Shown piece by piece: positions 46,258 to 55,662 of a DNA stretch of 64,000 nucleotides. Source of the DNA: Parvibaculum sp. (GTDB taxonomy: Bacteria; Pseudomonadota; Alphaproteobacteria; Parvibaculales; Parvibaculaceae); contig NZ_JAHBYN010000001.1 of NCBI RefSeq assembly GCF_019635935.1, positions 2,353,501-2,417,500 of the forward strand, written 5' to 3'. A program made the translations under genes and the position numbers. The notes under the pieces were generated by a model. The model was not told the origin of the DNA. It saw nothing but the letters and a program-made list of their open reading frames with translations, and did not search any database. How positions within the stretch are numbered: position 1 is the stretch's first letter; each line of letters opens with the position of its first letter.

Positions 46258-47601
46258 CTACTTGTCTTTCGCCCAGTAATTGCGCGTCATCGCAAAGACC
46301 GCGGGCGCGAGGATAAAGAGCGCAATCAGGTTCGGCAGCGCCATCATCGCGTTCAGCGCATCCGCCATGTTCCACACAAGCTCGAGGCTCGTCACCGCGC
46401 CCACCGGGATCGCCAGCACCCAGACGATCCGGTAGGGCCAGATCGCCTTGACGCCGAACAGGAACTCCACCGCCCGCTCGCCGTAATAGCTCCAGCCGAG
46501 CAGCGTCGTGAAGGCAAAGAGCGCCAGCGATATGGCGACCAGCGCCCCGCCCCAGGGCAGGGATGCGCCGAACGCCGCGCTGGTCAGCGCCGCGCCGTTG
46601 ACGCCGCTGGTCCACAGCCCGGACGTGATGATGACGAGGCCCGTCAGCGTGCAGACGACCAGCGTGTCGATGAACACGCCGACCATGCCGACAAGACCCT
46701 GCTGGATCGGATCGTCGGTCTTGGCGGCCGCATGGGCGATGGCCGCGCTGCCGAGGCCCGCTTCGTTGGAAAAGATGCCGCGCGCGAAACCCCAGCGGAT
46801 GGCAAGCATCACGGTGGCGCCGATAAAGCCGCCTTCGGCCGCTGTCGGCGTGAAGGCATGATAGAAGACGAGGCCGAGCGCCGCCGGAATGGCTTCGTAG
46901 TTGATCGCGAGAACCATGACGGCGCCGCCGATATAAACGACGACCATCGCGGGCACCAGCATGCTCGCTACTTCGGCGATCCGGCGAATGCCGCCGATCA
47001 GCACCAGCCCCACCGCCACCATCATCACAAGGCCCGACACGAGCACAGGCACGCCGAAATTGGATTCCAGCGCGCTCGCCACCGAATTGGCCTGCACGCC
47101 GTTGCCGATGCCGAAGCCGGCAAAGGCGGTGAAGATCGCGAAGGCCGGCGCCAGCACCAGCGCCAGTGTCGGGAACTTCGCGCCGACGCCGTTCTTGATG
47201 TAGTACATCGGCCCGCCGACATGATTGCCGAGCTCGTCGACCTCGCGATAGGCAACCGCGAGCACGGCCTCGGTATATTTGGTCGCCATGCCGACAAGCG
47301 CGATCACCCACATATAAAAGAGCGCGCCCGGCCCGCCGAAATAGATCGCCGTCGCGACGCCGGCGATGTTGCCGGTGCCGACAGTGGCCGCGAGCGCCGT
47401 CATCAGGGCCTGGAAGGGAGAAATGTCGCCGGCGCCCTTCGAAGGGCGCACCGAGAGTTTGAGGCCCTCGGGCAGCTTGCGCCACGGCATGAAGCGCAAC
47501 CCGACGGTCAGGAACACGCCGGTCGCCGCCAGCGCGACCAGCATCGGCCAGCCCCACAAAACATCGTTCAGCGCATTGACGAAATCGTTGACGGCCAGCA
47601 T
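46258..47601 (-). CDS. alanine/glycine:cation symporter (AGCS) family protein
   Basis: A 447-residue inner-membrane transporter with about ten to eleven helices that takes up alanine or glycine with Na+ or H+. Family motifs are ISPFQALMTALAATVGTGNIAG (across residues 62-83), FYMWVIALVGMATKYTEAVL (about 94-113), GGPMYYIKNGV and ARGIFSNEAGLGSAAIAHAAA. No riboswitch-like structure is visible in the 128 bp upstream. The neighbour rmuC is upstream on the same strand, but the gap suggests separate transcription. Confidence 0.94.
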   Translation of the reverse strand: MLAVNDFVNALNDVLWGWPMLVALAATGVFLTVGLRFMPWRKLPEGLKLSVRPSKGAGDISPFQALMTALAATVGTGNIAGVATAIYFGGPGALFYMWVIALVGMATKYTEAVLAVAYREVDELGNHVGGPMYYIKNGVGAKFPTLALVLAPAFAIFTAFAGFGIGNGVQANSVASALESNFGVPVLVSGLVMMVAVGLVLIGGIRRIAEVASMLVPAMVVVYIGGAVMVLAINYEAIPAALGLVFYHAFTPTAAEGGFIGATVMLAIRWGFARGIFSNEAGLGSAAIAHAAAKTDDPIQQGLVGMVGVFIDTLVVCTLTGLVIITSGLWTSGVNGAALTSAAFGASLPWGGALVAISLALFAFTTLLGWSYYGERAVEFLFGVKAIWPYRIVWVLAIPVGAVTSLELVWNMADALNAMMALPNLIALFILAPAVFAMTRNYWAKDK

Positions 47602-47729
47602 CGCCCGTTCCCCTTGCCCCGGTCGGCGCCCCCCAAGGGCGTCCCTGTTCGCTGCGAGCCTAGCAAAGAAATCCGGCCTGTCGTCGCAAAAACTTGTGCA
47701 AAGCCGGTTGGAAAATGGTGCAGGCCCGC

Positions 47730-48824
47730 TCAGCCCTCAAGCAGGTCGCGCGACGCGACGGGCAGGGCGTCGGCGGCGTCTTCTTCGCCCATTTCCACCG
47801 CCTCGATCTTCTCGCCGCGGCTGGTGATGGCATCCGCCGATTTGCGAATCTCGCCGATATCTTTCTCCGCCTGGCTGAAATGCCGTTCCAGATTGCCGAC
47901 GCGGTCGCCGAGCCGCCCGACATCGCCCAGCAGCAGCGCCACATATTTCTGGATGACGCCGGCCTGCTTGCGCATCTCGACATCCTTCAGCACCGCACGC
48001 ACGGTATTGAGCGTCGCCATCAGCGTCGTCGGCGAAACGATCCACACCCGCGCCTGATAGCTCTTTGTCAGCACGTCCGGAAAATTGGCGTGAAGCTCGG
48101 CATAGACCGCTTCGGACGGCAGGAACATCAGCGCCGATTCCGCCGTCTCGCCGGGCACGATGTATTTCTCGGCGATCGCCGTCACATGCTTGTTGAGGTC
48201 GCCGCGAAACTGCCGCGCGGCGATTATGCGTTCCGCCTCGTCCTTTGCGTTGCGAAGTCCGTGATAGGCGTCGAGCGGAAATTTCGCGTCGATGGCGATA
48301 GGTCCCGGCGGATTGGGCAACAGGATCAGGCAGTCGGCGCGTGTGCCGTTGCCGAGTGTCGTCTGGAAACTGTAGGCCGAAGGCGGCAGCGCGTTGCTGA
48401 CGATGTCGTTGAGCTGCACCTCGCCGAAAGCGCCGCGCGCCTGCCGGTTGGCCAGAATGTCCTGCAATCCCACCACCTGGCTTGAAAGCTCGGTGATGTT
48501 CTTCTGCGCCTCGTCGATCACCGAAAGCCGTGTCGTCAGTGTACCGAGCGTCTCGGCGGTCTTCTGGGCCGTCGCTTCGAGGCTCTGTCCCATGCGCTGG
48601 CTGACCTGGTCGAGCCGTTCGTTGATCGTCGCCGTCAGTTCGGTCCGCGTTTGCGCCTGCGTTTCGGCCATGGCCGAGAGCCGCCCCACAAGTTCGGCCT
48701 GCTGCCGGGCCAGCGCCGCCAGCGCCTCGTTTCCGCCGCCGCGTCCGCGCAGCAGCAGCGCCAGCGCCGCCCCGGCCGCCAATGCCGCCACGGCCACCAG
48801 CAATATGACAATCGTTTCGTTCAT
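47730..48824 (-). CDS. rmuC: DNA recombination protein RmuC
   Basis: A 364-residue protein implicated in limiting rearrangement at inverted repeats. An N-terminal membrane helix (about 5-25), a long coiled coil (about 35-125) and the RmuC domain, which has a restriction-nuclease-like fold: the core IAIDAKFPLDAY (about 170) supplies the Asp and Lys of a PD-(D/E)XK site. VWIVSPTTLMATLNTVRAV near 255 is also diagnostic. It appears monocistronic. Biochemical activity remains poorly known in the family. Confidence 0.95.
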   Translation of the reverse strand: MNETIVILLVAVAALAAGAALALLLRGRGGGNEALAALARQQAELVGRLSAMAETQAQTRTELTATINERLDQVSQRMGQSLEATAQKTAETLGTLTTRLSVIDEAQKNITELSSQVVGLQDILANRQARGAFGEVQLNDIVSNALPPSAYSFQTTLGNGTRADCLILLPNPPGPIAIDAKFPLDAYHGLRNAKDEAERIIAARQFRGDLNKHVTAIAEKYIVPGETAESALMFLPSEAVYAELHANFPDVLTKSYQARVWIVSPTTLMATLNTVRAVLKDVEMRKQAGVIQKYVALLLGDVGRLGDRVGNLERHFSQAEKDIGEIRKSADAITSRGEKIEAVEMGEEDAADALPVASRDLLEG

Positions 48825-48956
48825 GGTGCCTCCAGCCGCGGACTATAGCCGATTCCGCTCCCGCTCCGTGCAAAAGGGGCTTTTTACCATGGCCGTCCCA
48901 TGGCTATGATCGGCGCGGCTAGGGTTGATGACATTAAACAACGGGGTGGAGCTCAC

Positions 48957-49379
48957 ATGATGAACCGCTTGGCAGCGTTGCTGCTTCCATTGGTGCTGCT
49001 CGCTTGCGGTCCGGTGATGGAGCAGCGGCGCGATTTCACGCCGCCGGCAACCGAAGCCGGCATGCAATGCGTCCATAATTGTCAGGCGCAGCAAACAACC
49101 TGTCAGCGCGACGAGAAGCAGCGTTCCGATCAGTGCCGGGCCAAGGAGGATCGCCGCGCCGACCGTGCCTACGAGAAAGCCAGGGACGACTACATCACCG
49201 CGCTGAAGCTCCATGCGGCCGATTCGACGAAATATCCGATGCCGAAGGAGCCGGCGCGACAGGCCAATTATTCGGCCTGCAACGTGTCGAGCCAGTGCGA
49301 GCCGCAATATCACAGTTGCTACCGCTCATGCGGCGGCCAGATCAACGAATACCAGGTCTGCGTCGCGGCTTGCGAATAG
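48957..49379 (+). CDS. Cys-rich lipoprotein with helical-hairpin pattern, unknown function
   Basis: A 140-residue lipoprotein: lipobox LLAC with Cys 17. The mature part holds ten more Cys. In the N-terminal half they read CX3CX6CX10C within charged, helical sequence; near the C-terminus CYRSC and CVAAC form CX3C-X9-CX3C. Paired CX3C motifs with a short spacer are typical of disulfide-locked helical hairpins, so an oxidised periplasmic fold is likely. A basic, Lys/Arg/Asp-rich helix lies between. ATG 48957 is used; ATG 48960 is equally possible. I do not recognise the family. Confidence 0.75.
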   Translation: MMNRLAALLLPLVLLACGPVMEQRRDFTPPATEAGMQCVHNCQAQQTTCQRDEKQRSDQCRAKEDRRADRAYEKARDDYITALKLHAADSTKYPMPKEPARQANYSACNVSSQCEPQYHSCYRSCGGQINEYQVCVAACE

Positions 49380-49452
49380 CCGGAAAGGCCGGATTCCGGG
49401 GCTTTGGGCGTCCGTCTTGACCCCAAAGCACCGGCGGCTTATCTGAAGGCCC

Positions 49453-49977
49453 ATGGCCATACGCGAAATCATCACGGCGCCCGATCCGCGCCTGAAGGAA
49501 GTGTCGAAGCCCGTCGACAAGGTCGACGACGGCTTGCGCGCGCTGATGGACGACATGCTGGAAACGATGTACGCCGCGCCGGGCATCGGCCTCGCGGCCA
49601 TCCAGATCGGTGTCCCGAAACAGGTGATCGTCATGGACCTCGCGCGCGACGGCGAAAAGCCCGCGCCGCGCTATTTCATCAATCCCGAAATTCTCTGGAC
49701 CTCCGACGACACGGCCGTCTACGAGGAAGGCTGCCTCTCGGTGCCCGACATGTACGAGGACGTCGAGCGTCCGGCCCGCTGCCGCGTGCGCTATCTCGAC
49801 TATCAGGGCGAGATCCGCGAGGAGGAATGCGACGAGCTTCTCGCCACCTGCCTCCAGCACGAGATGGATCACCTGAAAGGCATCCTCTTCATCGACCACC
49901 TCTCGCGCGTCAAGCGCTCGATGATGCTGAAAAAGCTGATCAAGCAGAAGAAGCTGCAGGAAAAGGAACCGGCTTGA
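49453..49977 (+). CDS. def: peptide deformylase
   Basis: Removes the formyl group from new proteins, 174 residues. All three motifs are intact: [10 protein letters not shown] (about 44-53), EEGCLSVP (about 91-98) with the metal Cys, and QHEMDHLKG (about 135-143) with both metal His and the catalytic Glu. The start is ATG 49453. It leads the def-fmt-truA cluster; fmt follows after 52 bp. Confidence 0.97.
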   Translation: MAIREIITAPDPRLKEVSKPVDKVDDGLRALMDDMLETMYAAPGIGLAAIQIGVPKQVIVMDLARDGEKPAPRYFINPEILWTSDDTAVYEEGCLSVPDMYEDVERPARCRVRYLDYQGEIREEECDELLATCLQHEMDHLKGILFIDHLSRVKRSMMLKKLIKQKKLQEKEPA

Positions 49978-50029
49978 GCGCCGCCCGCCCGCCGGAGGCG
50001 GAGAATGCCCGGCCCGCCGGAGGCGGAAC

Positions 50030-50971
50030 ATGAACAAGTTGCGCCTCGCCTTCATGGGCACACCCGATTTCTCGGTCCCCGTCCTCGCCGAAATTCTCGC
50101 CGCCGGCCACGAGGTCGTCGCGGTTTATTCGCAGCCGCCGCGCAAGGCGGGTCGCGGGCTCGCCGAGCAATTGTCGCCGGTGCACCGCTTCGCCGAAGCG
50201 CACGGCCTTCCCGTCTTCACGCCCGCTTCGCTGAAAGGCGAGGCCGAGCAGCGGGCCTTCGCCGCGCTCGATCTCGATGTCGCGGTCGTCGTCGCCTACG
50301 GGCTTCTCCTGCCGAAGCCGGTTCTCGATGCGCCGCGCATGGGCTGTCTCAATCTCCATGCCTCGCTGTTGCCGCGCTGGCGCGGCGCCGCGCCCATCCA
50401 GCGCGCCATCATGGCGGGCGACGCCGAAACCGGCGTCATGGTGATGCAAATGGAAGAAGGCCTCGACACCGGGCCCGTCCTGCTGGCCGAGCGTGTCGCC
50501 ATTGCAGGCGACGACACGGCCGGCACGCTTCACGACCGGCTTTCGCAAATCGGCGCGAGCGCGATGGTGCGCGTGCTGGCGGCGCTGTCGCGCGGCGCCC
50601 TTGCGGCAACGCCGCAGCCGGAAGAAGGCGTCACCTATGCGAAGAAAATCGGCAAGGCCGAGGCGCGCATCGACTGGTCGCGTCCCGCAGCCGAGCTCGA
50701 CCGCCATATTCGCGGGCTGACGCCGTCGCCCGGCGCGTTTTTCGAAATCGCGCGCGGCGCGGAAAGCATCCGCGTGAAAATTCTCCGCGCCCGCCCCATC
50801 GACAATTCGGGCAAGCCCGGCGAGGTGCTGTCCGCCGCCGGCAGCATCCTCGTTGCCTGCGGGCAAGGCGCGCTCGAAATTTCAGAACTCCAGCGCGCCG
50901 GCAAGTCGCCGGTCGGCGCGCGCGAATTCCTGCGCGGCTTCCCGCTCACGCCCGGCGAGAGCCTCTCCTGA
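50030..50971 (+). CDS. fmt: methionyl-tRNA formyltransferase
   Basis: Formylates initiator Met-tRNA, the reaction def later undoes. It has 313 residues: a Rossmann-type catalytic domain with [11 protein letters not shown] at the start, [17 protein letters not shown] (about 109-125, catalytic Asn and His) and [11 protein letters not shown] (catalytic Asp), then a C-terminal OB-like domain that binds tRNA. Its stop shares a base with the truA start (TGATG). Confidence 0.97.
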   Translation: MNKLRLAFMGTPDFSVPVLAEILAAGHEVVAVYSQPPRKAGRGLAEQLSPVHRFAEAHGLPVFTPASLKGEAEQRAFAALDLDVAVVVAYGLLLPKPVLDAPRMGCLNLHASLLPRWRGAAPIQRAIMAGDAETGVMVMQMEEGLDTGPVLLAERVAIAGDDTAGTLHDRLSQIGASAMVRVLAALSRGALAATPQPEEGVTYAKKIGKAEARIDWSRPAAELDRHIRGLTPSPGAFFEIARGAESIRVKILRARPIDNSGKPGEVLSAAGSILVACGQGALEISELQRAGKSPVGAREFLRGFPLTPGESLS

Positions 50972-51711
50972 TGCCGCGCTACAAGCTCACCATCGAATAT
51001 GACGGTTCGCCTTTCGTCGGCTGGCAGGCGCAGGCGAACGGCCTCTCCGTGCAGCATGTCGTCGAAGCCGGCATCGAAGGCTTTTGCGGCACGGCGCTGA
51101 AGGTCCACGCCGCCGGCCGCACCGATGCCGGTGTTCATGCGCTGGGCCAGGTCGCGCATGTCGATTTCGAAAATTCCGTCGCACCCGACACATTGCGCGA
51201 CGCCGTCAACGCCCATATGCGTCCGCACCCGGTTGCCATCGTATCGGCCGAAGAAGTGCCGGACAGTTTCGAGGCGCGCTTCTCGGCCGTCAAACGCCAC
51301 TACATGTACCGCATCGTCAACCGCCGCGCGCCCTTGACGCTCGATCGCGGTCAGGCATGGCTGGTCAACCGGCCGCTCGATGCGGATGCGATGCACGCCG
51401 CCGCGCAAGCCCTTGTCGGCCATCACGACTTCACGACCTTCCGCTCGGTGCAATGTCAGGCGAAGTCGCCGGTGAAAACCGTCGACGAAATTTCGGTGTC
51501 GCGCTATGGCGAGGAAATCGAGATCGTCGCCCGCGCGCGCAGCTTCCTGCACAATCAGGTGCGTTCTTTCGTCGGCACGCTGAAAATGGTCGGCGAAGGC
51601 AAATGGACGAAACGCGACGTCGAGAAAGCGTTGGCCGCGAAGGACCGCGCCGCCTGCGGCCCCGTCGCTCCGCCCGACGGGCTCTATCTGTTGCAGGTCG
51701 ATTACGACTAG
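50971..51711 (+). CDS. truA: tRNA pseudouridine(38-40) synthase
   Basis: Makes pseudouridine in the anticodon arm of many tRNAs, 246 residues. The catalytic Asp lies in [19 protein letters not shown] (about 48-66); [16 protein letters not shown] and the C-terminal [21 protein letters not shown] are standard. ATG 50971 overlaps the fmt stop. Upstream in-frame codons lie within fmt and are rejected. A palindromic repeat begins 1 bp after the stop. Confidence 0.97.
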   Translation: MPRYKLTIEYDGSPFVGWQAQANGLSVQHVVEAGIEGFCGTALKVHAAGRTDAGVHALGQVAHVDFENSVAPDTLRDAVNAHMRPHPVAIVSAEEVPDSFEARFSAVKRHYMYRIVNRRAPLTLDRGQAWLVNRPLDADAMHAAAQALVGHHDFTTFRSVQCQAKSPVKTVDEISVSRYGEEIEIVARARSFLHNQVRSFVGTLKMVGEGKWTKRDVEKALAAKDRAACGPVAPPDGLYLLQVDYD

Positions 51712-51712
51712 A

Positions 51713-51756
51713 GCGCTTCTCGGAAAAGTGGAATCCGGTTTTCCGAAAAGAAGCGC
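51713..51756. repeat. intergenic palindromic repeat
   Basis: GCGCTTCTCGGAAAA (51713-51727) pairs imperfectly with TTTTCCGAAAAGAAGCGC (51739-51756) across an 11-nt loop. Elements of the same look (GCGCTT..GGAAAA..TTTTCC..AAGCGC) recur between genes in many Hyphomicrobiales. It sits between convergent truA and murI and could also act as a terminator or mRNA-end stabiliser. Confidence 0.65.
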
Positions 51757-51780
51757 GACCAAACAACAACCCAGAGTCTT

Positions 51781-52605
51781 TCAGCTCGGCCTGATATCCA
51801 CCAGCTCCACATCCTTCATGGCGATTTTCTCGCCGAAGAAAATCCCGCCGACACGCGCGAAGCGCTCCGGGCTGTCGGTCGCCATGAAGCGCGTCTTGCC
51901 CTTGCCGCGCCGCTTCGCTGCGAGGCCGCGTTCGGCAAGCGCCGCCTCCACCGCCTTTGCGGTCGTCGCGGCGCTGTCGACCAGCTTCACTCCCTTGCCC
52001 GCCGCCCTCCCGATGACGCGCGCCAGCACCGGAAAATGCGTGCAGCCCAGCACCAGCGTATCGGGCGCGCCGCGGCCCTTGAACAGCGGCGCCAGATAGC
52101 GTTTCGCCGCCGCCTCGGCGACCTCGCCCGTCACCCAGCCTTCTTCCGCCAGCGTCACGAACAGCCCGCAGGGCGCCTGCGCGATTTTCGCCGCCGGCAT
52201 CAGCGCATGGATCGCGCGCACATAGGCGCCGCCCTTCACCGTCGCCTCGGTGCCGATGACGCCGATGCGCCCGCTCTTCGTCGCTGCGACGCCGGCTTTC
52301 GCGCCGGGCTCGATCACGCCGATCACCGGCAGCGGCTTCAGCGCCTCCGTCAGCGGCCTGATCGCGACGGCGGACGCGGTATTGCAGGCGATCACCACCA
52401 TTTTCACGTCATGGTTCATCAGATGCCGCGTCGCCTGCGTCGCATAGGCGGTCACGGTTGCCGCGCTCTTGGTGCCGTAGGGCAGCCGCGCCGTGTCGCC
52501 CAGATAGACGAGATCCTCGTGCGGCAGCCGCTTGCGCAGCGCCTTCAAAACGGTGATGCCGCCGATGCCGCTGTCGAAAACCCCGATGGGCCGGTTGTCG
52601 CTCAG
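51781..52605 (-). CDS. murI: glutamate racemase, apparent CTG start
   Basis: Supplies D-glutamate for peptidoglycan. It has 274 residues with the two catalytic Cys in VIACNTASA (about 76-84) and LGCTHFPVL (about 187-195), and the opening PIGVFDSGIGG. The frame has no ATG, GTG or TTG near its natural beginning: upstream codons run back through the membrane-protein gene. CTG 52603-52605 would give [13 protein letters not shown], the expected N-terminus, has GGAGG 6 bp upstream and overlaps the preceding stop as CTGA. It ends the dapD-dapE-membrane protein-murI operon. Confidence 0.93.
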   Translation of the reverse strand: MSDNRPIGVFDSGIGGITVLKALRKRLPHEDLVYLGDTARLPYGTKSAATVTAYATQATRHLMNHDVKMVVIACNTASAVAIRPLTEALKPLPVIGVIEPGAKAGVAATKSGRIGVIGTEATVKGGAYVRAIHALMPAAKIAQAPCGLFVTLAEEGWVTGEVAEAAAKRYLAPLFKGRGAPDTLVLGCTHFPVLARVIGRAAGKGVKLVDSAATTAKAVEAALAERGLAAKRRGKGKTRFMATDSPERFARVGGIFFGEKIAMKDVELVDIRPS

Positions 52606-53207
52606 GATAGGCCTCCGCCGGTCAGGAAGATCGCCCCCAGCAACTGGTCGATCGACAGGCTGAGCACGAGATCGAAAATCAGGATCGCCGCCGCCGGCCC
52701 CGGTTCGGCGCCGAGCACGGTGCGCGCGATCTGCCAGCGATACCAGCCGAGCAGCGCCAGCGCCGGCAGCGACAGCACCATCGCGCCGCCCGCCGGCAGC
52801 AACCCCAGCGAATAGGGGATCAGCGGCAGCGCGAAAGCCGCCGAAGTCAGCAGCACGCCCCAATTATAGGTGATGAGATAGGCCGTGAAGTTGGGCCCGA
52901 GATTGAGCGCCCGCGCGACGCGCAGCATCGCGGCGAGGAACAGCGCCCAGTAGATCAAGGTGCTCACGATCTCGACGGCGATGAAGGCGCCGAACGAAAC
53001 CTCGAACGAAATCTGAAGTTCCGATTGCGCGATCTGCCAGAGCGCCGCCGCGGTGAAAAAGAGGATCGGAAGCGAAAGCGCGAGGCCCGTGAACGAGCGC
53101 AGCGCCCCGTCGGCCGAAAGATCGAAACATTCGCGCGCACTTTCCTCGCGTTTGACGATCCGCCACGCGCCGGTCAATCCGTTGGTGATTTCACTGACGC
53201 TGGTCAT
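52602..53207 (-). CDS. multi-pass membrane protein (YIP1-like), unknown role
   Basis: A 201-residue protein with a soluble N-terminus (about 1-38) and five or so hydrophobic helices (about 41-62, 72-97, 107-130, 137-160, 172-196). The pattern resembles YIP1-domain proteins found in bacteria, for which no function is settled. ATG overlaps the dapE stop (ATGA) and its own stop overlaps murI (CTGA), so it is translated in step with cell-wall precursor genes. A role at the membrane in envelope growth is a guess from position. Confidence 0.75.
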   Translation of the reverse strand: MTSVSEITNGLTGAWRIVKREESARECFDLSADGALRSFTGLALSLPILFFTAAALWQIAQSELQISFEVSFGAFIAVEIVSTLIYWALFLAAMLRVARALNLGPNFTAYLITYNWGVLLTSAAFALPLIPYSLGLLPAGGAMVLSLPALALLGWYRWQIARTVLGAEPGPAAAILIFDLVLSLSIDQLLGAIFLTGGGLS

Positions 53208-54382
53208 GCGCCGGCCCGCCCCGCGAAATAGCCGCGCAGCACCGCCTCATAGATGTCGGCGAGCCGCGCAATGTCGTCGACGCCGGCGTTCTCGTCGGTC
53301 TTGTGCATGGTCGCGTTGGTCAGCCCGAATTCGACGACCGGCGCATAGGCGCGAATGAACCGCGCATCCGACGTGCCGCCGCTGGTCGAAAGTTCGGGCG
53401 CGACGCCCGTCACCTTTTCGGCCGCCTCGGCAATGAGCGCCGAGAAATTTCCAGGCTCGGTAAAGAAAGCCTCGCCCGACGTCACCGCCTTGAATTCGTA
53501 GCGCGCGCCCGTCTCGGCGGCGACCGCGTCGAAGACGCTCCGCATCCACGCTTCCAGCGACGCGCCGGTATGGAGATCGTTGAAACGAATGTTGAAAACG
53601 GCCCGCGCGCTTCCCGGAATGACATTGGTCGCCGTGTTGCCGACATCGACCGAGGTGATCTCGAGATTGGACGGCTGGAAATGATCCGTCCCCTCGTCCA
53701 GCACATGGGCGTCAAGCCGCCGCAGCATTTCGAGAAGCGGCGGCACCGGGTTGTCGGCAAGCTGCGGATAGGCGACATGGCCTTGCGTGCCCGTCACCGT
53801 CAGCCATCCGTTGATGCTGCCGCGCCGCCCGACCTTGATCGTGTCGCCGAGCCGGTCGACGCAGGTCGGCTCGCCGACAATGCAATGGTCGATCGTCTCG
53901 CCCCGCGCCGCCAACCGCTCCAGCATCTTCTTCGTGCCGTTGATGCTCGGTCCCTCCTCGTCGCCGGTAATCAGCAGACTGATCGAACCCTGGAACCCCT
54001 CGGCCACGACGCGCTGCGCCGCGGCGACGAAACTGGCGATGGCGCTCTTCATGTCGGCGGCGCCCCGCCCGTAAAGCCGCCCGTCCTTCACCTGCGCCGC
54101 GAATGGATCGACCGTCCAGGCGCCAGCCTCGCCCACCGGCACGACATCCGTATGACCGGCAAAGCAGAAATGGGGATGCCCGCTGCCGAACCGCGCATAG
54201 AGATTGTCGATATCGGGCGTGTCCTTGTCGGAAAAGCGCATCCGCTCGCAGGTGAAGCCCAGAGGCGCCAGATAGCGTTCCAGCACGCCGAGCGCCCCGG
54301 CATCGGCGGGCGTCACGCTCGGGCAGCGGATCAGTTCGACGGCAATGTCGAGCGGCTTGTAGGGTGTGGCGGGTGCGGTCAT
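53204..54382 (-). CDS. dapE: succinyl-diaminopimelate desuccinylase
   Basis: An M20-family zinc hydrolase of the lysine/meso-DAP pathway, 392 residues. Metal and catalytic motifs: [12 protein letters not shown] (about 73-84), the Asp in [11 protein letters not shown] (about 107-117), the catalytic Glu pair in ITGDEEGPS (about 139-147) and a later metal His in [12 protein letters not shown] (about 358). A dimerisation domain lies between. ATG 54380-54382 follows AAGGTG; a longer in-frame start has no site. dapD is 57 bp upstream. Confidence 0.95.
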   Translation of the reverse strand: MTAPATPYKPLDIAVELIRCPSVTPADAGALGVLERYLAPLGFTCERMRFSDKDTPDIDNLYARFGSGHPHFCFAGHTDVVPVGEAGAWTVDPFAAQVKDGRLYGRGAADMKSAIASFVAAAQRVVAEGFQGSISLLITGDEEGPSINGTKKMLERLAARGETIDHCIVGEPTCVDRLGDTIKVGRRGSINGWLTVTGTQGHVAYPQLADNPVPPLLEMLRRLDAHVLDEGTDHFQPSNLEITSVDVGNTATNVIPGSARAVFNIRFNDLHTGASLEAWMRSVFDAVAAETGARYEFKAVTSGEAFFTEPGNFSALIAEAAEKVTGVAPELSTSGGTSDARFIRAYAPVVEFGLTNATMHKTDENAGVDDIARLADIYEAVLRGYFAGRAGA

Positions 54383-54439
54383 GGCACCTTGGTAGCCCGC
54401 CGCCCGCCGCGCCGTCAAATAATGCCGCCCGGTCGCGGT

Positions 54440-55285
54440 TCAGTCGCGCAGAAGTTCGTTGATCGCGGTCTTGGCCCGCGTCTGCGCATCGACCGTTTTG
54501 ACGATGACGCAGCAATAAAGCGATGGTGCGGGCGAGCCGTCCGGATTGGGCTTGCCCGGCAGCGAGCCCGGCACCACCACCGAATAGGGCGGCACCTTGC
54601 CGATATGAACCTCGCCGGTCGCCCGGTCGATGATCTTGGTCGAGGCCGAGATGAAGACGCCCATCGAGAGCACCGCCCCCTCGCCGACAATCACCCCTTC
54701 AACCACTTCCGAGCGCGCGCCGATGAAGCAATTATCCTCGATGATGACAGGGTTCGCCTGCAACGGCTCCAGCACGCCGCCAATGCCGACGCCGCCCGAC
54801 AGGTGACAATTCTTGCCGATCTGCGCGCAGGAGCCGACGGTGACCCATGTGTCGACCATCGTTCCCTCATCGACATAGGCCCCGAGATTGACGAAGGACG
54901 GCATCACCACCACGCCGGGCGCGATATAGGCCGAACGCCGGACGACGGCGCCCGGCACGGCGCGAAAGCCCGCCTTGCGGAATTCGCTCTCGCCCCAGCC
55001 GGCGAATTTCGACGGCACCTTGTCCCACCAGTTGGTGTCGGTCCCGGGCCCGCCGGCGATCAGCGCCATGTCGTTGAGGCGGAAGGAGAGCAGCACGGCT
55101 TTCTTGAGCCATTGATGCACCACCCACTCATCCTTGAACTTCTCGGCGACGCGCGCCTTGCCGCTGTCCAGCGCATTGAGCGCCGCGTCCACGGCCTCGC
55201 GCACTTCGCCCTTGGTCTCGAAATTGACGGCGTCGCGATTGTCGAAAGCGGCCTCGATGACGGGCTTCAGATCGGCAAGGCTCAT
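54440..55285 (-). CDS. dapD: 2,3,4,5-tetrahydropyridine-2,6-dicarboxylate N-succinyltransferase
   Basis: Succinylates tetrahydrodipicolinate, two steps before DapE. It has 281 residues: an alpha N-terminal domain (about 1-95) and a left-handed beta-helix of hexapeptide repeats (about 110-240), for example [20 protein letters not shown] and [20 protein letters not shown]. It is the first gene of the leftward wall-precursor operon, with 143 bp to the divergent hicB-like gene. Confidence 0.96.
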   Translation of the reverse strand: MSLADLKPVIEAAFDNRDAVNFETKGEVREAVDAALNALDSGKARVAEKFKDEWVVHQWLKKAVLLSFRLNDMALIAGGPGTDTNWWDKVPSKFAGWGESEFRKAGFRAVPGAVVRRSAYIAPGVVVMPSFVNLGAYVDEGTMVDTWVTVGSCAQIGKNCHLSGGVGIGGVLEPLQANPVIIEDNCFIGARSEVVEGVIVGEGAVLSMGVFISASTKIIDRATGEVHIGKVPPYSVVVPGSLPGKPNPDGSPAPSLYCCVIVKTVDAQTRAKTAINELLRD

Positions 55286-55428
55286 GGGGTTCCTCTCGGC
55301 ATGGCAAGGCGGGGCCGGGGCAAGATAGCCCGGACCTTCACCCTGTCAACTTTTGGCGTCCCGGCCGTGGCGGCGTATAGTCGGCCCACATGGCCGCGGC
55401 ACAAGCGCCCGCCTGACAGGAGGCCTTG

Positions 55429-55662
55429 ATGGCTGGTCGATTGGTAATCCGCGCGGAATGGGATGAGGAAGCGAAGGTCTGGATCGCGACCAGCGAGGAC
55501 CTGCCGGGCCTCGTCACCGAGGCCGCAACCGTCGAGCAACTGATCGAGCGCGCCAAAGCCGTCATCCCGGAGCTTCTCGAAGCGAATGGCATCGCATGGG
55601 ACAGTTCCACGCCGATCCACATCATGGCGGATCGCGTCGAGAAATTCGAAGCCACTCACTGA
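55429..55662 (+). CDS. hicB: HicB-like (DUF1902-type) antitoxin
   Basis: A 77-residue protein with the short HicB-like fold: VIRAEWDEEAKVWIATSEDL (about 7-26) forms the sheet, LPGLVTEAATVEQLIERAKA the first helix. No C-terminal DNA-binding domain is present, as in the DUF1902 subgroup, so repression of its own promoter may depend on other residues. CAGGAGG lies 5 bp before ATG 55429. Its TGA stop shares a base with the start of the toxin-like gene. Antitoxin before toxin is the reverse of the E. coli hicAB order but common in this subgroup. Confidence 0.82.
   Translation: MAGRLVIRAEWDEEAKVWIATSEDLPGLVTEAATVEQLIERAKAVIPELLEANGIAWDSSTPIHIMADRVEKFEATH

Noticed and set aside
47602..47729. Possible glycine riboswitch before the AGCS symporter gene
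   Set aside because: The 128-bp gap lacks the paired conserved cores of a glycine aptamer on either strand.
53303..55429. A 708-codon plus-strand frame antisense to dapE and dapD
   Set aside because: Both antisense genes are full-length enzymes with intact motifs; the plus frame has none.
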